Shown: in pieces, positions 18,306-27,977 of the stretch
Numbering within the stretch: the stretch's first letter is position 1
How the letters are laid out: the number at the start of each line of letters is the position of its first letter
Source of the DNA: Paenibacillus sacheonensis
GTDB taxonomy: Bacteria; Bacillota; Bacilli; Paenibacillales; Paenibacillaceae
Length of the DNA stretch: 64,000 bases
NCBI RefSeq assembly: GCF_009909195.1
Contig: NZ_JAAAMU010000001.1
Span: 434,001 to 498,000 of the forward strand
Direction of reading: 5' to 3'
Notes under the pieces: model-generated
The model's input: only the letters and a program-made list of their open reading frames with translations
What the model was told of the DNA's origin: nothing
The model's database searches: none
Program-made: the position numbers and the translations under genes

Positions 18306-19487
18306 CTATCGAGGCGGGTATTTCACGACCGGCCACTTTACTTTCCGCAGCGATTTCATCAGCTCCGGCGATGCGTTCAAGTTGTCTCTGACGAGCTGAT
18401 AAGGCGTGAGCGCCATCCATTGGTTCAAGGAAATGTCCTCGAAGCGCGGCGCTTTGAACATTTCGAGAAACCACAGCGTATCCGTGCCCGTGTTCTGCAC
18501 GTAATGCCCCATCGCGAACGGAACATAACCGACGTCGCCGGCGCGGTAATCGAAGGTACGGGCGACGCCGTTCCCGCCGAATACCGTCATGCGGCCTTGG
18601 CCGGATAAATAATACTGCCATTCGTCGTTGTTTGGATGCCAATGCAGCTCGCGCATCGCGCCCGGTTTGATCTCGACGAGCGCCGCGGCGATCGTTTTGG
18701 CGATGGGGAAGTTGCTGGAATCCGTAATCCGCACCGTTCCGCCGGGCGTGACGATCGGCTCCTGCGCGAGCATGGAATGTTTGAACGAGAGCGGCACGGT
18801 TCCGTAGGGCGATTGAATTTCTTGACTGTCGATGGAACCCGGAACCGTATCCTGGAAGATATAAACCTGCTCCGAAGGAATGCCTTTAAAAGCATCGGCG
18901 GGAACGCCGAAGTTGGCGGCGAGCACGTCTTTCGGCGTATGCGCGAACCAGTCCGAGATCGAGAGGGTGTTCAAGTCCGAGAAGTTACCGTCATCGAACA
19001 CGAGCAGAAACTCGCAGCCGCCCTCCAAAGCTTGAATCGAATGCGGCAGCCCCGCGGGGAAATACCACAAGTCGCCCTGCTCGATATCGGCGATAAAATT
19101 GCGGCCCTGCCAATCCACGGACGTGACGCGGGCGCAGCCCCAAATCATGAACGCCCATTCCGACTGCTGATGCCAATGCAGCTCCCGCACGCCGCCTGGA
19201 AGGAGGCTCATGTTCACGCCGGCCAGCGTCGTGGCGATCGGCAGGTCGCGAACCGTAATTTCCCTCGACCAGCCGCCTTTGTTCAACTGCATATGCGTGT
19301 CGGAGAATGACATCTTCATGTTCGGCAGCAGTCCGTTATCCGTGACGGGCGGGACAAGCATATTCAAATTCTCTTTGTCGCGCATAATGTCGCGCGGGCC
19401 GAAGTCCGGGCCGCCGAAGCCGTCGCTCGGACGGAACGGCTGCGGGATGGGTTCCGGGTTCACGCCGTTAGGTTGGTCTTGCGCCAC
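18306..19487 (-). CDS. oxdC: Oxalate-decarboxylase-like bicupin
   Basis: Manganese bicupin (393 residues) of the OxdC family, which converts oxalate to formate and CO2. Both metal sites are complete: His104/His106/Glu110/His149 ([14 protein letters not shown]) and His282/His284/Glu289/His328 ([15 protein letters not shown]). The substrate arginine is kept in each site and Glu342 is kept in FLEMFK. The flexible lid, SENST in Bacillus subtilis OxdC with Glu162 needed for decarboxylation, reads S170-D-L-N-T here, so the activity could be altered. There is no signal peptide; OxdD of B. subtilis is a spore-coat member of this family. It lies 14 bp downstream of the cupin gene in one operon. Confidence 0.9.
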   Translation of the reverse strand: MAQDQPNGVNPEPIPQPFRPSDGFGGPDFGPRDIMRDKENLNMLVPPVTDNGLLPNMKMSFSDTHMQLNKGGWSREITVRDLPIATTLAGVNMSLLPGGVRELHWHQQSEWAFMIWGCARVTSVDWQGRNFIADIEQGDLWYFPAGLPHSIQALEGGCEFLLVFDDGNFSDLNTLSISDWFAHTPKDVLAANFGVPADAFKGIPSEQVYIFQDTVPGSIDSQEIQSPYGTVPLSFKHSMLAQEPIVTPGGTVRITDSSNFPIAKTIAAALVEIKPGAMRELHWHPNNDEWQYYLSGQGRMTVFGGNGVARTFDYRAGDVGYVPFAMGHYVQNTGTDTLWFLEMFKAPRFEDISLNQWMALTPYQLVRDNLNASPELMKSLRKVKWPVVKYPPR

Positions 19488-19501
19488 TGGGAGGGCCTCC
19501 T

Positions 19502-20233
19502 TTAACCGTTAAAGTTGCCGTAGTCCCAGCCGTTGCCTATCACGGGAGCCGGAAATCGAGCGTAGCCGAATGCGGGCTGTTCCCGTTGTCCGTATGGGTT
19601 TTGCGGATAATGGGCGCCCTGCTGGGTTTGCTGAGCTTGCTGGGCATGCTGCGCATACTGGGCTTGCGGAGCCGCCGCGGCTCCCGCGACTTGACCGGGC
19701 TGGCAGCCGACCGGAGGTCCGATGACGACCGTTTTGGTAATCGGAGCGACCGCGGCTTTCCAGGTTGCTTCATCCAAGCAATAGGTATGGGCATACACGC
19801 TTGCAGGCGTCAAGCGCAGCAGATCCGAGCCGGGAATGAACTCCGGTACGGGCGCATCGAAGATGGCCAGCAGATGGGTGTTGTCGGCGGTAGCGATCTC
19901 GTAATGCCACCAGCCCTGCGGCACGTTCGCCACTTGCCCGGGTTGGATCGGGAAATTGAGCAATTGTTTCGTGAACGGGTTAATCAGGGACACGACAGCC
20001 GCACCGGATATGCAATAGACGAGCTCGGATGCATTTTGATGGATATGAGGCTCGACGACGTTGCCCGTGCTAAGGTAAATATCGAGCAGCGACACGTTGC
20101 CGAGGGTGTTCAGTTGATTGATCGATAATCCATTGATGAGGTTGCGCGGATCCTTCGTGAAGAAATTGTTGTTCTTCAAATCATACGTGAACTGCACGTT
20201 CGGAGCGGTGTAATCCATATAGGAAACTGCCAT
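19502..20233 (-). CDS. Cupin protein with Q/A-rich tail
   Basis: Single-cupin protein of 243 residues from ATG 20233; the frame is open further upstream but AAAGGCAGGAA precedes this ATG. Cupin motif 1 is [21 protein letters not shown] and motif 2 [15 protein letters not shown], so metal ligands His/His/Glu/His are present. The C-terminal 60 residues are low complexity ([15 protein letters not shown], then P/G/Y-rich), resembling sticky tails of spore-coat proteins. It is first gene of the operon with the oxalate-decarboxylase-like bicupin. Function unknown; coat assembly or oxalate handling is inferred. Confidence 0.8.
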   Translation of the reverse strand: MAVSYMDYTAPNVQFTYDLKNNNFFTKDPRNLINGLSINQLNTLGNVSLLDIYLSTGNVVEPHIHQNASELVYCISGAAVVSLINPFTKQLLNFPIQPGQVANVPQGWWHYEIATADNTHLLAIFDAPVPEFIPGSDLLRLTPASVYAHTYCLDEATWKAAVAPITKTVVIGPPVGCQPGQVAGAAAAPQAQYAQHAQQAQQTQQGAHYPQNPYGQREQPAFGYARFPAPVIGNGWDYGNFNG

Positions 20234-20335
20234 TCGTCGTTCCTGCCTTTCTTCGCTAACGGATATAGGGTGGAGGATCAAGCGTCGATTCGACCGCGTA
20301 AACCAACATTTCATATGGGCGTATGCCCGACGAGA

Positions 20336-20363
20336 TAGTCTATGATTCCGGGCGGCAGGTGGT
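20336..20363 (-). promoter_or_regulatory. Sigma-K-like promoter of the cupin operon
   Basis: On the minus strand, CATAGACTA (20344 down to 20336) matches the sigma-K -10 consensus CATANNNTA exactly, with AC 17 nt upstream as the -35. It lies about 100 bp before the cupin start. One match of this kind can occur by chance; the spore-coat precedent for OxdD raises its likelihood. Confidence 0.4.
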
Positions 20364-20460
20364 GCGGCATGCTGCGGCAATAATATGGTGCCTATTGGCA
20401 AATACTAAGCTGCCGGACTGCGGACAGCCGCTGATGACGAGCCGGCGGAAAGAGGACGCT

Positions 20461-21852
20461 ATGGACGGAAATGTTTACTTGGGCCGCAGCAAAGCACTGC
20501 GTTTGCTGCGGGGATTGGCGTTAACGGCAGCGATCTGGATCGGCGGCTTGCCGCTGCCGGCTTCTGCGTCCGAGGGGAATGCGGCGCTGGCGTTACAGCC
20601 GGAAGACGGGATGCCGGATAGGCAGTCATCGGTCCAGTCGGCGTACGCGAAGCCGGGCGGGAAGGAGCAGACAGCCGCTGCGTTCATTCGCGAAGGCGCA
20701 TTGTGGGTGAAGGAAAAGGGGGAGGAACGCCGGTTGTCGCCGAACGGCGCCTTTGCGCGCAATCCGGCATGGTCTCCGGATGGTCGCAGCATCGCTTATA
20801 ACCAGGGCGAAGAACAGCGGCAGCTGTGGGTCGTTGACGTGCGGAATGGGAACAGTCATCTAGCCGCTCCCGAGGGAGGTACGAGGTTTGAGTGGTCGCC
20901 TGCCAAGAACCGGATCGCCTACCTGCAAGAAGAAAAGCTGTACACGGTCGGGCAGGATGCGGGCGACGAGCCCGTGGAGGTTGCGGGGGAGATCGGCAAT
21001 TTCAGCTGGCTGCCGGACGGCAGCGGATTTCTGGTTTCCTCGGCCGCGCAGCTGCTTCCGGAAGGCTGGACGCCTGTGAGGATCAGCCGAATCATGCTGC
21101 CCACCGAGACATCGGATCCCCTGCAGGAAGAGCCGCTGTACGTGCTGCCCAAGCAGATCGAAGACATGATCGTTGTCGGTACCAGCAAGTTCCGCTGGTC
21201 GGCCGACGGCGAATGGGCGGCCTTTCTTGCGACGCCGACCGCATCCTTGTCCGCGGACGGCAATATGCTGTGCGTCCTCTCGGCGGATGGCAAAACGTTT
21301 ATAACGCTGGATGCCATGGCGCGTAACGAACAATGGTTTCAGTGGTCGCCGAAGCCCGGCCGAGGCGGGAATCGGCTGGCGTATATCGCGGGTGTCGGGA
21401 GGGAAGCCAGCTCCAATAAGCGGCTGACGGTAACGCCGGTGCCGACGACGAACAAGAAGGCTTACACGCCTGCCGGCTTCGTCGACCAGAACTTCGCATG
21501 GTACGGTGAAGACGCCATCCTCGTATCGAGGGCAAAGGAAGGCGCTTGGTCGACTAACCCCGGCGAACGTCCGTGGCCCGAGCTTGCCCTTATCGGCCTG
21601 TCCGGCGGACGGCAGCGCGTCATTGCCAAGCCGCCGGGGGGCAGCGGGGATTTCCAGCCGACGGCGCTATGCGCCGATTCGATCGGTTGGGTGCGATCGA
21701 ACCGAAGCAGCGCATCGGATGTCATGGTCGCGATTTCCGCGAAGGAAGCGGGGAAGGCGACGGCGTGGATCAAAGGCATCGACCTCGGCGACAATTTCTA
21801 CGAGCAGTGGAATTGGAATCCGGTAGTGCGGTTTTACGTAAAGGAACCCTAA
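20461..21852 (+). CDS. Exported TolB-like beta-propeller protein
   Basis: 463 residues from ATG 20461 (AAAGAGGA upstream; the frame is open from 20323). The signal peptide region is KALRLLRGLALTAAIWIGGLPLPASA. The mature part has repeated WD40/PD40-like blades, for example NPAWSPDGRSIAYNQ, FEWSPAKNRIAYLQ, FSWLPDGSGFLVSS, FRWSADGEWAAFL and FQWSPKPG, as in TolB-type propellers. No catalytic motif is visible. It probably binds protein or glycan outside the membrane. It stands alone between divergent and convergent neighbours. Confidence 0.8.
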   Translation: MDGNVYLGRSKALRLLRGLALTAAIWIGGLPLPASASEGNAALALQPEDGMPDRQSSVQSAYAKPGGKEQTAAAFIREGALWVKEKGEERRLSPNGAFARNPAWSPDGRSIAYNQGEEQRQLWVVDVRNGNSHLAAPEGGTRFEWSPAKNRIAYLQEEKLYTVGQDAGDEPVEVAGEIGNFSWLPDGSGFLVSSAAQLLPEGWTPVRISRIMLPTETSDPLQEEPLYVLPKQIEDMIVVGTSKFRWSADGEWAAFLATPTASLSADGNMLCVLSADGKTFITLDAMARNEQWFQWSPKPGRGGNRLAYIAGVGREASSNKRLTVTPVPTTNKKAYTPAGFVDQNFAWYGEDAILVSRAKEGAWSTNPGERPWPELALIGLSGGRQRVIAKPPGGSGDFQPTALCADSIGWVRSNRSSASDVMVAISAKEAGKATAWIKGIDLGDNFYEQWNWNPVVRFYVKEP

Positions 21853-21865
21853 TCAACGGTTCATG

Positions 21866-21912
21866 AAAAAACCTCTCGCTTGCGCCGAATTGCGCGGAAG
21901 CGAGAGGTTTTT
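21866..21912. terminator. Bidirectional terminator
   Basis: AAAAAACCTCTCGCTT (21866-21881) pairs with AAGCGAGAGGTTTTT (21898-21912), with an inner GCGC/GCGC pair. T runs on both strands serve the propeller gene and the collagen-like gene, which converge here. Confidence 0.85.
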
Positions 21913-21950
21913 GCGTTAAGCGGTACTTCGGAGGAAAGGGGAAGTTCGAA

Positions 21951-24900
21951 TTATGACAGATGTACGATGGTAACCGCCGCACCGGCGCTGCCGGTCAACA
22001 AAGTCGCGGCGCCAAGCAAGCCGAAGAGTTGAAGGGTTAGCGTCGAACCGGCGGTAAGCGTCGTGATGAACATATTGTTGAACTCCGAGATCGAGATGAT
22101 CGGGGCGATCACGGACGGCGTATAAGGAGTGCCGTTGATCAGTATTCGCGTGCTGACCAAGAGCGCGGCCGTTAAATTCATTTGATACGAAATCATGTAG
22201 CTGCCGGCCGTCGGCACGGTAAACGTATCATTGGCGCCATTGACCGTAATGCCGCCGTTCAGTACCTGATTGTTCGGTACCGGTACGTTCGTTCCTCCAA
22301 GTACGACGGCTATGAGTGCGCCGGTCGTGTTGGCGCCGAAGGCGTTGACGTTGGTAAAGGCCGTTCCCGTCGCGCCTGTCGCACCCGTGGCTCCGGTCGC
22401 GCCGGTAACGCCGGTTGCCCCAGCTGTTCCAGTTGCGCCTGTAGCACCAGCCGTTCCTGTCGCGCCGGTATCGCCAGTCGCGCCCGTGGCTCCGGTAGAA
22501 CCTGCAGCACCTGTAACGCCAACGCCCGTCGCGCCGGTTGCCCCAGCAGTGCCAGTTGCGCCGGTATCGCCAGCAGTGCCAGTGGCGCCAGTTGCTCCGG
22601 TTGCCCCGGCAGTGCCAGTCGTTCCGGTATCGCCCGCAGTGCCCGTGGCTCCGGTGACCCCTGTAGCACCTGTAATTCCGGCGCCAGTCGCGCCGGTAAC
22701 GCCCGCAGTGCCCGTGGCGCCAGTTGCTCCAGTTGCCCCGGCAGCGCCAGTCGTTCCGGTATCGCCAGCTGTTCCCGTGGCTCCGGTGACCCCTGTAGCA
22801 CCTGTAACCCCGGAGCCAGTCGCTCCGGTTGCCCCGGCAGTACCAGTCGCGCCGGTATCGCCAGGAGTGCCCGTGGCGCCAGTCGCTCCGGTTGCCCCGG
22901 CAATGCCAGTCGCGCCGGTATCGCCCGCAGTGCCCGTGGCGCCAGTCGCTCCGGTTGCCCCGGCAGTGCCAGTCGCGCCGGTATCGCCCGCAGTGCCCGT
23001 GGCGCCAGTCGCTCCGGTTGCCCCGGCAGTGCCAGTCGCGCCGGTATCGCCCGCAGTGCCCGTGGCGCCAGTCGCGCCGGTTGCCCCGGGAGTACCAGTC
23101 GCTCCGGTTGCCCCGGCAGTGCCAGTCGCGCCGATATCGCCCGGAGTGCCCGTGGCGCCAGTCGCTCCGGTTGCACCGGCAGTGCCAGTCGCGCCGGTAT
23201 CGCCCGGAGTGGCCGTGGCGCCAGTCGCTCCGGTTGCCCCGGCAATGCCAGTCGCACCGGTATCGCCCGCAGTACCCGTAGCGCCAGTCGCTCCGGTTGC
23301 CCCGGCAGTGCCAGTCGCGCCGGTATCGCCCGCAGTGCCCGTGGCGCCAATCGCACCGATATCGCCCGGAGTGCCCGTGGCGCCAGTCGCTCCGGTTGCA
23401 CCGGCAATGCCAGTCGCGCCGGTATCGCCCGGAGTGCCCGTGGCGCCAGTCGCTCCGGTTGCCCCGGCAATGCCAGTCGCACCGGTATCGCCCGCAGTGC
23501 CCGTAGCGCCAGTCGCTCCGGTTGCCCCGGCAATGCCAGTCGCACCGGTATCGCCCGCAGTGCCCGTAGCGCCAGTCGCTCCGGTTGCCCCGGCAGTGCC
23601 AGTCGCACCGGTATCGCCCGCAGTGCCCGTAGCGCCAGTCGCGCCGGTTGCCCCGGCAGTGCCAGTCGCGCCGGTATCGCCCGCAGTACCCGTAGCGCCC
23701 GTAGCGCCGGTTGCCCCGGCAGTGCCAATCGCGCCGGTATCTCCCGGAGTGCCTGTGGCGCCAGTCGCGCCGGTTGCCCCGGCAGCGCCAGTCGCGCCGG
23801 TATCGCCCGCAATGCCCGTGGCGCCAGTCGCGCCCGTAACCCCGGCTGTCCCGGTTCCACCGGTATCGCCAGTTGCCCCGGTAACGCCAATGCCGGTTGC
23901 GCCCGTGGCGCCGGCAGTTCCTGTAGCGCCAGTGGCTCCAGTAACGCCGGTCCCTGTGGCCCCGGTAGTCCCGGTCGCCCCCGGTTCACCGGTGGCCCCG
24001 GTCCCGCCAGTACTGCCTGCTGCCGCAAGAAGCAAATAATCCGGCGAGGAGCCAGGCGTACCGGTCGGCCCCGCGACCGTTGCGATATACGTGCTGCCGT
24101 TGAACGTTACGACCTGACCGGCAGGGTAGGTCGGCGCATTGGCGGGATTGAAGGCGGTGACGCCGGCTAATCCTGCACCGGTCGGCCCGACCGGCCCTTG
24201 CGTACCGGTGGTGCCCGTCGCACCCGTTGCCCCGGTGGCGCCCGTGACTCCGGCCGTTCCGGTGCCTCCGGTTGCTCCGGTAGCCCCGCTGCCGGTCGCA
24301 CCGGTCGCACCAGGCAAACCGATTAAGCCGGTAGAGCCAGTCGCGCCAGTCGCGCCGATACCTCCGGTAGCACCGGTGGCGCCGGTCGCTCCGGTCCGGC
24401 CGGCGGCTCCTGCAGCGCCGGCCGTGCCCGTGCTGCCGGTCGCTCCGCCAGCCGCCACGAGCTGATAATTCGGGGAGCTTCCCGGCACGCCGGTCGCACC
24501 GGCTACCAAGGTGACGTAGGTGCTGCCGTTCAGCGTAACGGCCTGCCCGACAGGATAAGTCGGCGCATTCAGGGGATTAAACGCCGTGATGCCTACCAAG
24601 CCCGCGCCCGTCGCCCCGGTCGCACCAGTCGCACCCGTCGCTCCGGTGCCCGAAGCTCCAAGCCGAACAAAATCCGGCGAGCTGCCCGGCATTCCCGACG
24701 GGCCCGCGACGAGCGTCAAGTAAGTTGCCCCAAGGAAGGAGACGAGCTGGCCGAGGGGATAGTTGATCGCATCTATAGGGTTGAATAGGGTAACGCCCAC
24801 CAAGCCGGCGCCCGTAGCCCCGACCGGCCCCTGAGCTCCGACCGCGCCGGCAGTTCCGGCAGGACCCTGCGGCCCTGCCGGACCTTGCGGTCCCTGCGCC

Positions 24901-25427
24901 CCGGGAGGCCCGGCCGGCCCCGGCGGTCCTCCTGCCGGCCCCGCCGGTCCCGCGGGTCCGGCAGCGCCAGCCGGTCCCGGCGGTCCCGGAGGGCCGGCGG
25001 TTCCGAGCAGCGCGAAGATCGCTGCCAGCTGCTGCTCGTTCGCTCGGCCGAGCGCGACCAGCGCGTCCTTATCCGAAGGCGGAATCGCAAACAGCAGGAT
25101 ATAGCCGCCCAGCAGGTTCAACAGGTCCTGGGTGACGGCTGCCGTGCCCAGCGGGGTGAACGGGCGGGTCTCGATCAGCGTGATGTAATTTTCCAGCAAG
25201 GCAAGAAGAGCTGCTTGTTCCCCCGGCTGGAAGTCGATCTCGAGCACCAATGCCCGCAGCTCCCGCATTAGGGTGTTCAGCTGCGAAATGCCGGAGGGCG
25301 TCGGACTCGCAAGCACGGAAGACAGCAGACCCGCAAGCTTGCCGAGAATCTGTTTCAGCAGGTTGAGCTGCAGCTGCGTGACCGGAATTGCTGGCGGTTC
25401 TGCGTTTGGATCGAAATCATTGGCCAT
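21951..25427 (-). CDS. Collagen-like, BclA-type spore or cell-surface protein
   Basis: 1158 residues. The helical N-terminal domain (about 1-140) has no signal peptide and no recognised exosporium leader. A short [10 protein letters not shown] collagen stretch follows, then three ~45-residue beta modules of the form FNPxxAxxYPxGQxVxxxGxxYxxLVAG..PGSSPD (starting near residues 210, 275 and 430), resembling CBM5/12. Then come ~500 residues of Gly-X-Thr triplets and a C-terminal globular domain (about 1020-1158) similar to the BclA trimerising head. Threonine-rich triplets are O-glycosylation sites in BclA-type proteins. It lies 15 bp behind a glycosyltransferase gene with GGAG before ATG 25427. 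Spore filament or crust glycoprotein inferred. Confidence 0.85.
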   Translation of the reverse strand: MANDFDPNAEPPAIPVTQLQLNLLKQILGKLAGLLSSVLASPTPSGISQLNTLMRELRALVLEIDFQPGEQAALLALLENYITLIETRPFTPLGTAAVTQDLLNLLGGYILLFAIPPSDKDALVALGRANEQQLAAIFALLGTAGPPGPPGPAGAAGPAGPAGPAGGPPGPAGPPGAQGPQGPAGPQGPAGTAGAVGAQGPVGATGAGLVGVTLFNPIDAINYPLGQLVSFLGATYLTLVAGPSGMPGSSPDFVRLGASGTGATGATGATGATGAGLVGITAFNPLNAPTYPVGQAVTLNGSTYVTLVAGATGVPGSSPNYQLVAAGGATGSTGTAGAAGAAGRTGATGATGATGGIGATGATGSTGLIGLPGATGATGSGATGATGGTGTAGVTGATGATGATGTTGTQGPVGPTGAGLAGVTAFNPANAPTYPAGQVVTFNGSTYIATVAGPTGTPGSSPDYLLLAAAGSTGGTGATGEPGATGTTGATGTGVTGATGATGTAGATGATGIGVTGATGDTGGTGTAGVTGATGATGIAGDTGATGAAGATGATGATGTPGDTGAIGTAGATGATGATGTAGDTGATGTAGATGATGATGTAGDTGATGTAGATGATGATGTAGDTGATGIAGATGATGATGTAGDTGATGIAGATGATGATGTPGDTGATGIAGATGATGATGTPGDIGAIGATGTAGDTGATGTAGATGATGATGTAGDTGATGIAGATGATGATATPGDTGATGTAGATGATGATGTPGDIGATGTAGATGATGTPGATGATGATGTAGDTGATGTAGATGATGATGTAGDTGATGTAGATGATGATGTAGDTGATGIAGATGATGATGTPGDTGATGTAGATGATGSGVTGATGVTGATGTAGDTGTTGAAGATGATGATGTAGVTGATGAGITGATGVTGATGTAGDTGTTGTAGATGATGATGTAGDTGATGTAGATGATGVGVTGAAGSTGATGATGDTGATGTAGATGATGTAGATGVTGATGATGATGATGTAFTNVNAFGANTTGALIAVVLGGTNVPVPNNQVLNGGITVNGANDTFTVPTAGSYMISYQMNLTAALLVSTRILINGTPYTPSVIAPIISISEFNNMFITTLTAGSTLTLQLFGLLGAATLLTGSAGAAVTIVHLS
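22400..23870 (-). repeat. 63-bp tandem repeat array in the collagen-like gene
   Basis: About twenty-three diverged copies of a 63-bp unit encode 21 residues (seven triplets, pattern [21 protein letters not shown] with T/A/I/P exchanges). Adjacent copies at about 22,900-23,700 are almost identical, so copy number is likely to vary between strains and assemblies. Confidence 0.85.
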
Positions 25428-25442
25428 TCTTGTCTCACTCCT

Positions 25443-27041
25443 CTACTTCATGGCTGCTGGGACAGCCCCTGAATCGATCGAAGACTCGTTCTCCTGCCAA
25501 TCGACCAGCCGCGGGATGCCAAGGATCGAATCGTACTGCTCCTTCCAACCGTATCTGGCATCCGGATCTAGCTCGGCGTAACGAGCGGCTTTCAGGCGTC
25601 TGTCCGACTCCCGCGCCCATCCGAAATGCTTCAGCCGCAGATCCGAGAGCACCGGCGCCGGATCGAAAATATTGCGCGGAAACCGTCCGCAGTGCTGCTT
25701 GGCCTCGTTCCATTGATACGGGAAGCCTGGGGAAAACCTGGCCAAAAACGGCCGGTACGTCATATGAGCCTGCCAGCAGGCGTCGTCGCGGTACTGGTGC
25801 TCGTTCCAAAAATCGTACAGTCTGAACAAATAAGTATGCGCCTCCGGCTTATCGAGCATCTGCCTGATCTCGCGCGCGAAGCAGTCCTCGAAATATTCGT
25901 CCGCATCGAGATTCAATATCCACGCCGGCCGAAGACGGGAGGTCCGGTCCCACTGCTGCCTGCGCAAATCGATCTCGTTCGCGAAACGGGATTCCTCATT
26001 GCGCACATAGTACAGCGGGATGCCTGCGAGACGTTCGTGGATGATATCCGGCGTCGCGTCCGTACTGCCGTCGTCGATGATGACCGCGGCATCGATATAT
26101 TCGCGGTGCCGTGTCAGCGCCTCGCTCAAGTAGCGCCCTTCTTCATTGCGCGCCGTCATCGAGAGGACCAGCTTCGGACCCGCGTATTTGATGAAAATCG
26201 AAAGCGGCCTCCGCTGCTCCGCTTCTGCCGGTTCCGTCGTGCGGAGGTACTGTCCGGCTCGCTGCAGATCCGTATCCCGGTAGATATGGAAGGCGGGATA
26301 GCGGGTGTCGACGAACAAGCCGATGCCGAGCGCGGCAGCGCGCACGCAAAAATGCCGATCCTCGCCCCAAAGGGACAAGTTCGGTAGGGGTTGGAACGAA
26401 ATCGGTTGCGCCAGCGCCTCGCGCTTGATCAGCGTACAGGCACCTAATCCGCCGACGTCATAGACGCCCGGCATTCGGAGCTTGGCGAGCAGCTTGATCT
26501 GTTCGTCGCGGGCCTCGGCCGGATCATTGTCCGTCTGCCAGGGCCAATAGTGATCCTTCAGCCAAACCTGGGGCAATTCCATGCTCTCGGGATACCACTG
26601 CGTCCAGAAAATCGCGGATATGATCGGCTTCTCCGCCTCCAGCAGCGATTCCATCGTCTCGGGATGAAGCAGCAAATCCGAATCCACGAGAAACAACGCA
26701 TCATACTGTTCTTCCCGGCCGAGTTGGATGAATTGATCCTTCCAGCCAGCTACTTTATGAATCAGATCGTCATTCCAATAATGCGTAACCTCATCGCGTC
26801 TATAATCGGACGCTGCCGGGCTTCGCGCCAAGATCCTGACCGTACCGGTTCCCTTGGCATGGATGGCGTCGGCAAACTGGACGAGCAGCGTGCTGGCAGC
26901 GGGATCTTCATTGTCGTCGACGAATACATAATCGCATCTCCAGGCGGTTTGGCGCAGCCTCTCCAAAGATTGAAGAAACAAGACGAGAATTTCTTCCTTC
27001 TGGCGGACGGGGCTGCCGATGAGAATGCGCCGCTCGGTCAT
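25443..27041 (-). CDS. Two-domain glycosyltransferase (GT2-like tandem)
   Basis: 532 residues with two nucleotide-sugar transferase folds. The N-terminal one (about 1-270) has DYVFVDDNED, the metal-binding DSD in ALFLVDSDLLLHPE and WGEDRHFCVRA. The C-terminal GT2 domain (about 290-510) has LSMTARNEEGRYL, IIDDGSTD and the DxD-type NLDADEYFED. No membrane segment is present. It is the first gene of the operon whose second gene is the threonine-rich collagen-like protein, so that protein is the most likely acceptor (inference). GAGGGGAGTGGTGAA precedes ATG 27041. Confidence 0.85.
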   Translation of the reverse strand: MTERRILIGSPVRQKEEILVLFLQSLERLRQTAWRCDYVFVDDNEDPAASTLLVQFADAIHAKGTGTVRILARSPAASDYRRDEVTHYWNDDLIHKVAGWKDQFIQLGREEQYDALFLVDSDLLLHPETMESLLEAEKPIISAIFWTQWYPESMELPQVWLKDHYWPWQTDNDPAEARDEQIKLLAKLRMPGVYDVGGLGACTLIKREALAQPISFQPLPNLSLWGEDRHFCVRAAALGIGLFVDTRYPAFHIYRDTDLQRAGQYLRTTEPAEAEQRRPLSIFIKYAGPKLVLSMTARNEEGRYLSEALTRHREYIDAAVIIDDGSTDATPDIIHERLAGIPLYYVRNEESRFANEIDLRRQQWDRTSRLRPAWILNLDADEYFEDCFAREIRQMLDKPEAHTYLFRLYDFWNEHQYRDDACWQAHMTYRPFLARFSPGFPYQWNEAKQHCGRFPRNIFDPAPVLSDLRLKHFGWARESDRRLKAARYAELDPDARYGWKEQYDSILGIPRLVDWQENESSIDSGAVPAAMK

Positions 27042-27064
27042 TTCACCACTCCCCTCGAATCATG

Positions 27065-27100
27065 GAATATTGAAAGTTATGTACCATAAAGTAGTAATAT
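27065..27100. promoter_or_regulatory. Overlapping divergent sigma-E-like promoters
   Basis: Plus strand: GAATATT (27065-27071), 13 nt, CATAAAGT (27085-27092). Minus strand: GAATATT (27102-27096), 14 nt, CATAACTT (27081-27074). Both fit the mother-cell sigma-E pattern KMATATT-N14/15-CATACANT, one with a spacer 1 nt short. The plus copy also reads CATAAAGTA, a perfect sigma-K -10. They would drive the glycosyltransferase/collagen operon and the methyltransferase operon together. Confidence 0.5.
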
Positions 27101-27125
27101 TCTAGGTAAAGTGGGAGGGGAAAGG

Positions 27126-27977
27126 ATGTCATGTCCGCTATGCGCAGCCGTGGGCTTCGAGATGTTCGCAGCCTATGCCACGCATAAGCTCGTGGTTTGT
27201 CAAACCTGCGGCCTGGTGTACCAGCCTTATGATCGGGAGCGGGATGCAGCCGCCTTAATTGAAGAGATTTACGATGAGGCCTGGGTGTCGCTGCGCGAGA
27301 AATATGGGCAGGTGACCTATTTGAACCATACCGTCTTCAACACGCTGCTGCTGGAAATGACCGCTCCTGGCAAAGGCAGGCTGCTGGAAATCGGCTCCGG
27401 AACGGGCGAGTTTCTGTATATGGCCAAATGCGGCGGATGGGAGACGGTGGGCATCGAGCCGTCGGCCGCATCGTGCGGCTATGCAGCCGCCAAGTATGGG
27501 CTGCCGCTCCTTCGGTCGATGTGGAGTCCGGAACTTGCGGCGCGCAGCGGGCCGTACGATGCCATTGTCGCCTGGCATGTGCTGGAGCATATGGAGCGGC
27601 CGGTCACGTTCTTGACGGAGGCGGCATCGCTGCTCGAACCGGGCGGCCTCATCGCATTCAGCGTTCCGAACCGGGAGTCGCTCATGAATGAGATTCACGG
27701 CGTTCGATCGCCGTTGTATACCGAAACCGATCACCTGTGCCATTACGACCTTGGCAACGTCAGGCAGCTGGCCGCCGCCGCCGGATTGCGCGTCCATATG
27801 CTGTTCACGCGCCAATACGTCTACGGCTTCGAGCAGCTGCTCGCGGATCATCCCGTTCTGGACGGATTGTCCGCCGAACAACGCATGGGGCTGATTGCCC
27901 GTCTGCAGGGCGAAGGCAGGGGCCATGAAATCATTTGCGTCGCATTTCCATTAACGGACAGGAGGGCGGTATCGTGA
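27126..27977 (+). CDS. SAM-dependent methyltransferase with N-terminal zinc knuckle
   Basis: 283 residues from ATG 27126, preceded by GGGAGGGGAAAGG (a GTG 15 bp upstream is inside that site). The N-terminus carries CPLC and CQTCG, a four-cysteine metal site common in sugar and glycan methyltransferases. The class I fold follows, with motif I LLEIGSGTGEFLYMA, VGIEPS and DAIVAWHVLEHMERP. It starts an operon of four genes with overlapping or close junctions opposite the glycosyltransferase/collagen operon. Methylation of surface glycan is inferred. Confidence 0.82.
   Translation: MSCPLCAAVGFEMFAAYATHKLVVCQTCGLVYQPYDRERDAAALIEEIYDEAWVSLREKYGQVTYLNHTVFNTLLLEMTAPGKGRLLEIGSGTGEFLYMAKCGGWETVGIEPSAASCGYAAAKYGLPLLRSMWSPELAARSGPYDAIVAWHVLEHMERPVTFLTEAASLLEPGGLIAFSVPNRESLMNEIHGVRSPLYTETDHLCHYDLGNVRQLAAAAGLRVHMLFTRQYVYGFEQLLADHPVLDGLSAEQRMGLIARLQGEGRGHEIICVAFPLTDRRAVS

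Noticed and set aside
22270-24039. Plus-strand frame rich in P-V-A-P over the collagen gene
   Set aside because: It mirrors the GXT-coding strand; the minus frame has a ribosome site, folded ends and an operon partner.
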